Of a DNA stretch of 64,000 nt, positions 8,851-17,560 are shown one piece after another. This DNA comes from Deltaproteobacteria bacterium. GTDB lineage: Bacteria > Myxococcota_A > Polyangia > Polyangiales > Ga0077539. The notes under the pieces were generated by a model. The model made no database searches and was not told the origin of the DNA. It was given only the letters and a program-made list of their open reading frames with translations. How positions within the stretch are numbered: the stretch's first letter is position 1; every line of letters begins with the position of its first letter. The position numbers were made by a program, and so were the translations under genes. Location of the stretch: positions 1 to 64,000 of the forward strand of contig JADJAE010000010.1 in assembly GCA_016704445.1 (NCBI GenBank). Direction: 5' to 3'.

Positions 8851-11192
8851 CCACCGATGTCGCGAGTGCAATCACTCCTCCGGCGGCGCCGCCCCCCGCA
8901 CGACACTTCCGCGCGGCCGCGGGGCGAGCCGTGCGTGTAGCGCCCGCCCATCCTCGAAACGCAGCTGACCATCGAGCGCGCAGAGCGCCTCGGCGATCCT
9001 CGCGTGCGGCATCGGAGGCAGCGGCAGCTCGATCTCGACCTCAACGGTCTCCTTCCCGAAGCGCATACGCCCCGGTGCTTGCACCAGGGCGGTCAGCGTC
9101 CTCGCGCGGGTCTCCTGATCCCACTCGTGATCGCTCGGCGCGAGCTTCCCACCGAGCCTCGCGAGCAGCCATCGCCGCGCGTTCTCCGTCGCGTTCTTGA
9201 GCGGCAGGAGCAGTGCGCGGTTGCTCACGTCCAGCTCGGCCCGCACCGCCTCCGGTTGGATTGTCACGCGCGGCACCTTCTCCGGCGTCTCGCGGATCTG
9301 CCGCTTCACCACGCGCTGTTGCAGCACGTTCACGTCGAGGTCCAGGCGCACCTCCGCGCGCCTCCGCTCGGTCGGCGCGGCGTGCTCGCGGCGCAGCGAC
9401 ATCTCCGCCTCCTTGAGCTCCCGCGACAGCGCTTGGAGCTTCGTTCGCGCGGGGTTGTTCGCCGGGCGATCGTCGGGCCGGTGATTCACGGCGCCCCGAT
9501 CGTCGAGGTGGTCGATCGGCACGAACGCCTTGGCTGCCTTGATGCCGTTCTCCTCCATCCCCCGCGCGCCGCGCAGCAACCGCATCGCCTCGGTGGCGTC
9601 GATCCACGTCGGCAGGTTGGTCGTCGCCGGGAGCAGCGCCTTGCCGTCCCGCTCGACGAGCAACCGCGTCGGGTGCGTGCAGCGTGGGTGATCCCAGAGC
9701 ACCTCACCGATGCCGTCTTCAGGCGGCGCGATCGTCCCGAGATCCGGAAGCTTCACCGTCGAGGGGACCCACGCGAGGAACCAGAACCCCTCCGCCGACA
9801 GCGCGGAGAGCACGGCGAAGTCGAAGCCGCCGCGGTCGAAGGCGAGCACCACCGGGCGCGCGACCCGCGAGCGATCGAGGCGCTGCGCCGCGACGAGGGC
9901 GCGTGCCGCGGCGAGCACATGCGCGTGGAGGCCATCGCCCGCGGCGACGGACAGGTCGTTCCAGCAGAAGCCGTGCAGGTCCATCAGGCGGACGGTGGCG
10001 AGGCCGCGCTCGGCGATGCGGCGCTTGGTGTTGTAGCCCTTGTCGATCGGCTCCTCGCCGCCGTACGCCTTGAAGTGCCCGTCGATCCCGTACACCGGCA
10101 CCTCTGGCACGTGGACGCGCAGGAGCCCCTGCATCCACCCGACCCACCACTGCACCCGATCGAACCCCGCGACCATCTGCGCGATGGCGCGCCAGAGCGT
10201 GCGCACGCTGGGGCTGCGCTCCAGGCCCAGCACGACCCCGAGCGCGCGGGCGTCGCGCTCGTGCATCGCCTCGATCGACGGGAACCCCGCGGCCCACGCC
10301 GACGCGAGCCCGACGAGCGCCTGCTGCCCCGAGTACTGCGCGGCGTCGGGGCGCGCGACGGCGGCGAGGCCCATCGCGTGGCGGAGGCCTACGTGCAGAA
10401 CGCCCGCGGCGATCAGCGTGGTGCCCGCGTACCGGCACGCATGCCACCGCCCGTCGGCCGCGAGCGGGGCGGCGGGGCCGAGCGGATCCTTTCCCGGCTC
10501 CGACGGCGCAGCCACCGCGTCGTCGGCGGCTGGCGCGAGCGCGCTGACGGACGACTCCACGGTCGCGATCGACGGTGCATCGTCCTCCGCCGCGACGACC
10601 ACCCGATCCGCGGCGGGCGGCGCGGAGGGAAGCGCGATCGGCGTCGGCCCCGGTCGCACGACGACGCCCGCGGTGGCCGTGCGCACCGAACGGATGCCGA
10701 CGCCGAGCTGCTCCGCAATGTCAGCGAGGGTGACGCCCTGCTCGCGCAGCGCGCGCGCCTTCGCCTTGCCGACGGGGCCGAGCGCCGGAGCCCGCCCCGC
10801 GGCGCCGCGCTCCACGAGGCCGCGCCAGCCGTGGATCGCGAAGTGCGAGAGGACCCGGCTCACCTGCGCCTCGCTGATCCCCGCGAGATGCGCGAGCGTC
10901 TTCCCGTCGAGGTCCGCGTGATGGCCCGTCACAAGGAACAGATCGCGCGTCGGCAGATCGTCCGTCGACCACTGCACGAACACCAGGCCGCCGACGGTCA
11001 CGACCACGACGTCGCCGGCGCGGTGACTCCGGATGAGCGCGTCGAACCCCGGACCCGGAAGCGTCGTCTCCACGATTTCCATCGTGATTTCAACGCTCGG
11101 GCGCGGGAAGAATTCCTACGAATCGACAGCGATCGGACGATCTCAACGACCGGGAAACGAAGCGTTTCAGCCGAGGGCTGTCAGGACGTCAG
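8836..11192 (-). mobile_element. Insertion sequence, 2357 bp, with inverted ends and 5-bp target duplication
   Basis: Ends carry the 14-bp inverted repeat CTGACGTCCTGACA (8837-8850) and TGTCAGGACGTCAG (11179-11192). AGGCT is present on both outer sides (8831-8835 and 11193-11197). Deleting the element with one AGGCT copy restores an uninterrupted codon series of the disrupted gene (Asn-Gln-Ala-Cys-Phe), which confirms the boundaries. It encodes one large transposase read from right to left. The family is not certain; a 5-bp duplication and one long DDE transposase would fit IS1634/ISNCY-like groups. Confidence 0.9.
8872..11082 (-). CDS. DDE-type transposase of the IS
   Basis: 736 residues, uninterrupted. 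N-terminal part carries two helix-turn-helix motifs (LAHLAGISEAQVSRVL near residue 60 and VTLADIAEQLGVGIRSVR near 115) likely to bind the inverted repeats, then a Pro/Ala-rich linker. The catalytic core shows VYGIDGHFK (first Asp, near 310), VLAFDRGGFDF (second Asp, near 400) and a later MEENGIKAAKAF helix that may supply the Glu, followed by a long Arg/Glu-rich helical C-terminus. This is a DDE layout by inspection. The reading frame is intact although both flanks are heavily frameshifted, so the element is probably younger than the decay or still selected. Confidence 0.85.
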   Translation of the reverse strand: MEIVETTLPGPGFDALIRSHRAGDVVVVTVGGLVFVQWSTDDLPTRDLFLVTGHHADLDGKTLAHLAGISEAQVSRVLSHFAIHGWRGLVERGAAGRAPALGPVGKAKARALREQGVTLADIAEQLGVGIRSVRTATAGVVVRPGPTPIALPSAPPAADRVVVAAEDDAPSIATVESSVSALAPAADDAVAAPSEPGKDPLGPAAPLAADGRWHACRYAGTTLIAAGVLHVGLRHAMGLAAVARPDAAQYSGQQALVGLASAWAAGFPSIEAMHERDARALGVVLGLERSPSVRTLWRAIAQMVAGFDRVQWWVGWMQGLLRVHVPEVPVYGIDGHFKAYGGEEPIDKGYNTKRRIAERGLATVRLMDLHGFCWNDLSVAAGDGLHAHVLAAARALVAAQRLDRSRVARPVVLAFDRGGFDFAVLSALSAEGFWFLAWVPSTVKLPDLGTIAPPEDGIGEVLWDHPRCTHPTRLLVERDGKALLPATTNLPTWIDATEAMRLLRGARGMEENGIKAAKAFVPIDHLDDRGAVNHRPDDRPANNPARTKLQALSRELKEAEMSLRREHAAPTERRRAEVRLDLDVNVLQQRVVKRQIRETPEKVPRVTIQPEAVRAELDVSNRALLLPLKNATENARRWLLARLGGKLAPSDHEWDQETRARTLTALVQAPGRMRFGKETVEVEIELPLPPMPHARIAEALCALDGQLRFEDGRALHARLAPRPRGSVVRGAAPPEE

Positions 11193-11197
11193 AGGCT
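11179..11197. repeat. Right IS end: inverted repeat plus target duplicate AGGCT
   Basis: TGTCAGGACGTCAG (11179-11192) followed directly by AGGCT (11193-11197), pairing with the left end. Confidence 0.85.
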
Positions 11198-14020
11198 TGG
11201 TTACGCCAGCGGGGGCGATCCTCGAGTGTCGAGCCAGCGGCGCTGGCCCACGCCAGGTGAACGCGAGACGAGAGCACCCCCAAGGTAACGGACGCATCGC
11301 TCGCAACCACGTACAGCGAGTGGTCAAAGAGGTCACCGCGGCAGGCAGCAAAGGTGAACACTCTGTGCTTCGATGTCTCTGGCGTGACGATGTAACGCTT
11401 CAGCCCTTTCAAAGCATCGCGGAGCTCAGGACGAGTCCGACCGAAAATCCACCACCTTTCACGCGGCCCCGCATCGTTCAGGGCCTCTCAGATCAGCTTC
11501 ACCGTCTTCAGTAGATGGTTGAACAGCCTCGGATGTTGCTCTCGGGCGGCTTCCTTCGAGAGGCCGAAGAGTCGATGACGAACCGGGCCTGGTTGCGTTG
11601 CACCACCTCCTTCCCAGTGCAGTACCCGCGAATGACAGCAGGGAGATCCGAGCAGTTGTATCCGAGGTCCTCCACCTCCTCCGGCGTGAGCCGGAACCCT
11701 TCGCCGAGGAGTGTCATGCCCATGAGGAGGGGCTAAACCCTCGTTTGCCTTCAGGAGGACGGCGGCCGTCACCTTCGCACCGACGGAGAGGTCCGGGTGG
11801 ATTTCCTCGACTGTCCGCTCCTCGACCTTCACCTGCTCCAATTCAGCCGCGGCCGTCGCCGTCTCGTCCACCACCCGGCCGAATAGCGGCGCGGTGCCGC
11901 CCTTCTCGGCCACGGTCATAGCGATGCGGACCGCAGCCCCCTCGTCGTACCAGGGATGGTCAGGAATCGCCCACGCGAGCCGAACCGCTGGAGCTTCCCA
12001 GCGCCGACGAGCGCGGCGCAGCGCCACCACCACCACATGACCAGGTCCGCGGTGCCGGGCACCTCGGGGTAGGCCGCCTTGATCGCCTCGACGTACCCGG
12101 GCGGGAGCACGTCGTTGAGCCGCTTGTTGCCGAGGGAAGGGCGGGTTGCCGACCACGAAGTCCGCCTCGGGCCATAGGGGCGACCTTCACGCCGACGAGG
12201 CGCTCGACGGGCACCATGCGGCGCTCGGCCTTCTTGTCGCTCACGCCGATGGCACGCAGGACGGGCGCGCCGTCCTCATCCACGACCGCCTCCGCCTTCT
12301 TCCAGGTGATGAGCGCATCGCGGCACTCGATGTGATGCAGGTCCTGAATGAGCGGCTCCTGCATCGCCTGGAACCGGCCGGCGGTGACCTGCCACTGGAG
12401 GTACCCGATCCACAGCACGAGCTCGGCGACCTTCGCGGCCCAGGGCTTCAGCTCGATGCCGTGAAACTGCACCGGGTGGACGGACTCCCCTGGAAGTCCA
12501 TCGCGCGCTTGTAGCCCTTCTGCGGCCGCAGGGCGCGATCCACCTCTCCCTCCAGCCGCTTGAGCTCCTTGAGGGCTACGTAGAGGAAGTTCCCGCTGCC
12601 GCAGGCCGGGTCGAGCACCCTCACCGTGGCGAGGCGCGTGCGGAACGCGAGCCCGACCTTCATCGCGTCGGCCTCGGCCTTCTGCTTCACCTTCCCCGTG
12701 AGCTGGATCTTCTCCATCTCGGCGCGCGCGTTCCGCCACTCGACCCGCAGCGGGGCCATCATGGTGCAGTCCACGAGCCGGCGGATGTACGCCTCGGGCG
12801 TGTAGTGCGCCCCGAGCTTGTGGCGCTCCTCGGGCGTCAGCGCTTTCGAGCAGGGTGCCGAAGATCGCCAGGCGACACCCGGCGCCAGTCCGCCGCCGCC
12901 GTGGCGCGCGCAGGGCCTCGAGCTCGTCGAGGCCAGCTCGATCGGCTCGGGGTTCTTGAAGAGGTACCCGTTGAAGCGCCGGATGGTCTCGCCCGGAGTC
13001 CAGATCCCCACCGTCGTTCATGTGCGACCAGAGAGCGCAGGCCCTTCACGAAGCGGTCGGGCTTGCCCGCCTTGGCGGCGAGGAGCCACTCGTCGAGGCG
13101 CGCCGCGTGAGCAGGCCGCGCGGGATCCATGCCGACGTCCTCGGCGAACATCGTGAAGACGCACTTCATCAAGAAGTCGCCGACCCGCTCGGCGGACTTC
13201 TTCCCGAAGCGCTTCTCCAGCCGCAGGGCGAGGTCGCTGACCTTCGCGGCGATCTCCGCCGTGACCCGCTGCCCCCTGCACCTCCTCGTTGAGCTCCTCG
13301 GGGTCTCCCAGACCTGGCGCAGGAACTTGAACACCTCGGGCCGCAGCAGGTCCTCCCAGGCGAACCCGGCCTCGAGCTCAAAGTCGCCGTAGTCGTCCTT
13401 CGCGTCGGGCTGGAAGCTCGACCAGATCCAGAACCGGTGCCCAAGGTCCGCGACGACCACAAACGGCGGCTTCGGGTCTTTGCGCTGCGTGACGTTCACG
13501 GCGTAGGCGGCCGCCTGGAAGAACCCGGCCTTCATCGCCTCGACCCACGCCGCGGTCCCCCGGGTGCCCGCCCCCTTGGCGCTCTTGGAGTGGCCGACCT
13601 TGGCCTTCGCGGCGGACCTGGCGAGCGCGTCCGCGGGCTCGGTCTTCGGGTCGGCGCCCTGCTTCGCCTCCAGCACGAAGCAGCCGCGCTTGTAGAGCGT
13701 CGATGCGGCGGTGGGCCTTGCCCTCCTTCACGTCCTCCTCGAAGCAGTAGGGGTTGTCGGCTCCCGCATGCAGGCTTCGGCGCTGCGACCCCCAGGACCT
13801 TGCAGAGGTCACGGATGATCGACTGCGAGTTCGCCAGCTCGGCCCCGCCGGACGCGCTGGTCTCGTCGAGGAACGCCCGCACGGCCTTGGGGTTGAACCC
13901 CTTCGGGAACTCGTGTTCTTCGAGCCGATCGAGCTGCCGCGGAAGGATGGCTGCCATGGTCGCCGGACGGTACACCGGCCGAAGGGCGGCAAGTCTCTCG
14001 TAGAATGCTTGGGCCGAGGT
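11193..14020 (-). pseudogene. MmeI-like (type IIL) restriction-modification protein, N-terminal and methyltransferase part
   Basis: In order on the minus strand: a helical start (IIRDLCKVLGV, about 13800), a nuclease-like HRRIDAL..FVLEAKQG (D..EAK, about 13660-13715), a helical stretch, RRFNGYLF, LGAHYTP, methyltransferase motif I VRVLDPACGSGNFL (about 12585-12625), IELKPWAAKVAELVLWIGYLQW, motif IV NPPF (about 12150), MWWWWRCAAL, and the recognition-domain end ERWWIFGR, IVTPETSKHRVF, LGVLSSR, RPRWRNQ. The order is that of single-chain MmeI-type enzymes that cut and methylate DNA. At least seven single-base shifts (for example an extra C in NPPF-L near 12138) make it inactive, in addition to the IS. 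Confidence 0.85.
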
Positions 14021-14146
14021 CGGCGCGCCGACTCCTGGGCCTTCGACGCCGAGGGCTCGGAGGGTGACCTTGCTGCTCGAGGTCGCATGCCTGCCCGGTG
14101 CTCCAGTCGATCGATGCCTTGACAACCTAGGCTCCTAGTCTATCAG

Positions 14147-14166
14147 GTCATCAGTAACCTGATGAC
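14147..14166. promoter_or_regulatory. 8-bp inverted repeat between divergent genes, operator candidate
   Basis: GTCATCAG (14147-14154) and CTGATGAC (14159-14166) flank TAAC. It lies in the divergent gap between the restriction-modification remnant and the second rep gene, about 170 bases before the rep start. Similar CTGATG words recur nearby (about 14190) and near parA, so it may be an operator or partition-protein site. Confidence 0.5.
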
Positions 14167-14336
14167 TTGGACACTCAGTGAACCAGCTACCTGATGCATC
14201 GATCGGCGGTTCCCGCGATGGGGGCGAGGGCTTGAAGGACGCCGCAAAAGGTGGTCTGAGGTTCGACGACGTGGTTCGTCTGGCAGCGAGTGACGGATGA
14301 TCGTGGACCGCCCGGGCGACTCCCTATCGGAGCCTC

Positions 14337-16074
14337 ATGAACCCCCTCGTCGTGCGTCGCTCCGACGCTCGCGCCCTCCTCGTGCGATCCGACACCCCGA
14401 CGCTCGACGGCGCGCTGCGGCCGCTGGTCGCCGATACCGTGCGGGCGGCCGTGGTCGAGGCGGGTGCGCGCCCTCGGGACTCCGCCGACACCGAACCGCA
14501 TCTCGCCGCGCTCGCGGCGGCGGGCGCCGACCTCGGCGCCGACCCGGCCGCCTGGATGGCCATCGAGGTCAGCGTCGAGGCAGCGCCGGCCTCCCGCTCT
14601 GGCCCCTCGCCGCCGCCCCGCCGACGTGGTCGCCTGGCTCGGCGAGCGCGCACCGGACCACGCCGCGGCGGCCACCTGCTGCGACCGGATCCGCGGGCTC
14701 TTCGCGTCGGGGGCCGCGACGCGGGGACGACGAGCCGCCCGTTTCCGTCGCCCTCGCCGCCCGGGCGTGCCTCGCTTGGCGCGAGATCGAGCGCGACCGC
14801 GCACGGCCCTTCATGGCCCTGGACGCCGGCAGCGTCCATCGCGCTGATCGACCGTTGGCGCGACCTGCCGAAGAACCGTCGGCGCCCGTTCACGACGACC
14901 CAGCGCGACGGCTGGGCGGAGATCCTGCACCCGAGCAAACAGCTCGGCCTGCGCCTCGACGTCCAGGAGCTGCCCGAGCGGATAGTCCACGCCATCAAGG
15001 CCTAGCGATCGTGGCAGGGGCTCCGACACTGGGCCGCCCCTGCAATGCCTCTTCACCGAGGCCGGCCGCACAGGGCGCATCCGCTGGTCGCTCGAAGACC
15101 ACCTCGACGCGCTCGGCTACGCTGACCGCTCCCGCCGCACGCCCGAGTTGCGCGCGACGGTCGCCGCGGAGGTCGAGGCCCTGACCCGCATGGAGGTCGC
15201 CGTCTACCACGCGGACGGCACCCTCCGCCTGCGCGGCCCGGTGCTCGCCGTGACCCAGCGCGGCGAGGCGCTGCGCGGTTCCGAGTGGGCGCTCCAAGGG
15301 CTCGAGCTCGTGATCCACCCGGCGCTCTACGAGGGGGGTCCGACGCGCCGACGGCTCCATCGGGCGTCTCTGGGCGCCAGCCCCCACCGAGCTCGCGACG
15401 ATTGACCACGCCCGCTTCCCGTACGCGCGCTCGCCCTCGGGCTGATCCTGCCCATCCGATGGCGCTGGGACACCGCCGACGGGCTGGATCACCTGACCCT
15501 TACGGGGGAGAGGCTCCTCGACACGGCCGGGATTCCCGTGTCCACGCACGACCCCGGGCGGGCCTGGGCGGCGCTCGACCGCAACCTCGCCGAGCTTCAA
15601 CGCGTGGGCGGGCTCGGTCTGGCCCGGTGGAACCCGAACGAGGCGCGAACCCGCGCGGGGCGCTGCCACCTGTACCCACCGCAGTGGGTCCGCGACCGGC
15701 TGGTCCACGGGATCGCGCCGACCGAACGCCCGGCGGCGCCGTCGCTGCTGACAGGCGGCGAGCTGCACGCCTGGCGTCTGGCCCAGGGCTGGACGCAGGC
15801 CCAGGCGGGCGAAGATGCTGGGCGTGGGGGAGAGGACCATCCGGGGCGCCGAGGCGACCCCCGACGACCGCTCGGCCGGGCGATCCTGGCTGGACTCGAC
15901 CGGCAGGTGACCGGCAGAAATCCGGCAGACCCTGCGGGACTCCGCCGGCAGGACTGGACCGGCAGGAATCCGGCAGACGTAGCGGATGGACCGGCAGGAA
16001 TCCGGCAGACGTTACGGGTAGACCGGCAGGAATCCGGCAGACGTTGCGGAAGGGCCCCTCACGAAACCCTATAA
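14337..16074 (+). pseudogene. Second replication initiator-like gene (rep2), frameshifted and with a nonsense codon
   Basis: ATG 14337 has GGAG six bases upstream. Segments homologous to rep1 follow in order: ADVVAWLGERAPDH, DRWRDLPK, DGWAEILHPSK, LPERIVHAIK, GLRHWAA, TRMEVAVYHADGTLRLRGP, ALQGLELVIHPALYEG, LGLILPIRWRWD, PPQWVRDRLVH, then a helix-turn-helix (AWRLAQGWTQAQAGE plus, after one shift, MLGVGERTIRGAE). Breaks lie near 14600-14720, 14830, 15045, 15340 and 15815. In addition TAG at 15003-15005 replaces a conserved Trp (TGG). The last about 60 codons are encoded by iterons. A substitution plus several indels indicates real decay. Confidence 0.65.
15909..16042. repeat. Iteron array 2, 22-bp units at 32-bp spacing
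   Basis: Four copies of a 22-base unit containing AATCCGGCAGAC start at 15909, 15957, 15989 and 16021. The last three are exactly 32 bases apart and identical; the first differs by one base. An AT-rich segment (ATAAATA, about 16070) follows. Regularly spaced direct repeats next to an AT-rich stretch and a rep gene are the usual form of an iteron origin. Confidence 0.85.
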
Positions 16075-16108
16075 ATACCGGGGGAAATCAACTTTTCGAC
16101 GCTCTCTT

Positions 16109-16133
16109 AGAGGTTCTCTCTGAGAGAACCTCT
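16109..16133. repeat. Near-perfect palindrome between convergent genes
   Basis: The arm AGAGGTTCTCTC (16109-16120) and its exact reverse complement (16122-16133) are separated by one T. It lies between the 3' ends of rep2 and the RHH gene. It could be a two-way terminator hairpin, although no long T-run follows, or a protein site of the origin. Confidence 0.7.
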
Positions 16134-16236
16134 CTGTGCTCGGTCCGTCTGAAGACGTCCCGGCACCTCAGGGCGGATGTTCCGGCCGGAGCAAGTTCGG
16201 GTGGGCCTGAACTCAAAGCGCCACGCAGGCGCGTGC

Positions 16237-16780
16237 TCAATCCGCCATGAACCGCCGGACGGCTTCGTTGATGAGGGCGGACATGTCCGTGTCCTCGTGC
16301 AGAGCCCGGATGGCCAGCTTCTTGGCGATGGCTGGATCCAGATACGCCACGACCCTCCGGGCGGCCTTGCCGCCGGCCCGTTCCACCAGCCCGCGGCCCT
16401 TCGCGGGAGCTTTCCGGTGTCCTGGTGCCCTGATGCTTCGATGCCTTCGTGCTTCGAGTTCTTGATGCTCCGATGCCTGTAGTCACTGAGGCATCGGTGC
16501 TCTCATCTGCCACCGCTTCGCTCTCAGCAGGAGCGCCTGGTACGGGCGCCGGCGATGGGTCCAGTGAGGTGGAGGGCTCCATGCCCTGAAGCACTGGTGC
16601 CTCAGGGCGTTGATGACTAGGCGCATCAATCGCCTGAGGCACTGGTGCCTTGGGCACCTCCATGGGCTTTCCATCGACGAAGGCAGCCGTCGCCGACGGG
16701 TCTAGCACGTCAAGACCAGGCATTTCGGGAGGCCGCCGGACGACGACGAGGGGAGGTTTACGACCCTTTGTTGAAGCCAT
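16237..16780 (-). pseudogene. Ribbon-helix-helix partition/repressor partner of ParA, one apparent frameshift
   Basis: ATG 16780 overlaps the parA stop (TGATG), with AGGAGG placed inside the end of parA. The first 100 residues are a disordered Pro/Ala-rich region with repeated APVPQ/APVLQ words encoded by DNA repeats. After KHQGTR one base must be skipped to reach the C-terminal RHH domain, VVAYLDPAIAKKLAIRAL then MSALINEAVRRFMAD and TGA at 16237-16239. RHH proteins of this position (ParG/CopG type) bind centromere repeats and stimulate ParA. Without the skip the frame runs on with no recognisable domain. The function is inferred from context and fold. Confidence 0.65.
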
Positions 16781-17518
16781 CAGACCTTACCTCCTGCGAG
16801 GGTGATCAGTTCGTCGAACATCGCGCGGACCTCCTCAGCTCCCGGGTCCCGCGGGGCGTAGACCCCAATGCCCCGCCCGGCGTTCATCGCCTCGATGTAG
16901 GCCACCCGGTCGGTGAGCTCCGCGCGGAGCACCTGGTACCCGGCTCCCTCGCACACCTCGCGGGCGTTGCGGCCGACGAGGGTTCGCGGGCGTTGCTTCG
17001 TGATCACCACCGCCGCCCGGAGCTTCGGCTTCACCGCCCGCGCCTCGGCGAGCACGTCCGAGGTGGTGGCCAGCGCCCAGGCATCAACCCCGGAGGGACC
17101 GCACGGGATGACCGTGACGTTCGCGACGATGATGGCCGCGCGCTGGACGTCTCCCGCCCGCGGGGGGGTGTCCACCACGACGAGGTCGAAGCCTTTGGCC
17201 CTCGTGGGGAGGGTGGTGTGCATCGACGCGTCGCCCGCGACGACGGTCGGTACCGGGAACCCCCCCTCCGCGCCCACGGCGGCCCAGGTGCGGGCGCTGC
17301 CCTGGGGGTCCGCGTCTACGAGCAGCACCCGCAAGCCTCGCGCGAGGCCCTCCGCCGCAATGTTCACGGCGACGGTGGTCTTCCCGGCGCCTCCCTTCTG
17401 GCCCGCAATGGCGATGATCACGGTCAGGGCACCTAGCACTTGAAGCACTCGGGCATCAAGCCCTTCATGCCTCAGTGTGCTGAGCGTTCAGGTCACTGAT
17501 GTGCTGAGGCACTGCTGG
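16486..17518. repeat. Direct repeats around parA/RHH, partition-site candidate
   Basis: CTGAGGCACTGGTGC or close variants occur at 16486, 16586, 16634, 17440 (TTGAAGCACTCGGGC) and 17504, all in the same orientation. Two lie just upstream of parA, three inside the first half of the RHH gene. Short ATGCTT/ATGCCT words are packed between 16430 and 16480. Scattered direct repeats near parA and its partner fit a centromere (parS) bound by the RHH protein. Confidence 0.5.
16780..17421 (-). CDS. parA: ParA-type partition ATPase
   Basis: 213 residues from GTG 17421. The protein begins IIAIAGQKGGAGKTT, the deviant Walker A box of ParA/MinD ATPases, with DADPQGSA (switch) and LVVVDTPP (Walker B) following. 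ParA moves plasmid copies by ATP-dependent binding to the nucleoid together with a centromere-binding partner, here the RHH protein encoded directly downstream with overlapping stop/start. The length and absence of an N-terminal DNA-binding domain fit small type Ib ParA proteins. The frame is intact, unlike the rep genes. Repeats upstream (17440-17518) are candidate operator/centromere sites. An upstream in-frame start at 17448 is less likely. Confidence 0.9.
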   Translation of the reverse strand: MIIAIAGQKGGAGKTTVAVNIAAEGLARGLRVLLVDADPQGSARTWAAVGAEGGFPVPTVVAGDASMHTTLPTRAKGFDLVVVDTPPRAGDVQRAAIIVANVTVIPCGPSGVDAWALATTSDVLAEARAVKPKLRAAVVITKQRPRTLVGRNAREVCEGAGYQVLRAELTDRVAYIEAMNAGRGIGVYAPRDPGAEEVRAMFDELITLAGGKV

Positions 17519-17560
17519 CGGGCGAGGTGGACCGCCGACGCCCATGATTTCGACGCAAAC

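Noticed and set aside
9004..11514. An 836-codon plus-strand frame across the IS
   Set aside because: It is antisense to the transposase gene and has no domain or start signal; the minus strand carries helix-turn-helix and DDE motifs.
15909..16042. CRISPR array
   Set aside because: The 32-bp-spaced repeats have 10-base spacers that are themselves similar, and there are no cas genes; iterons explain them better.
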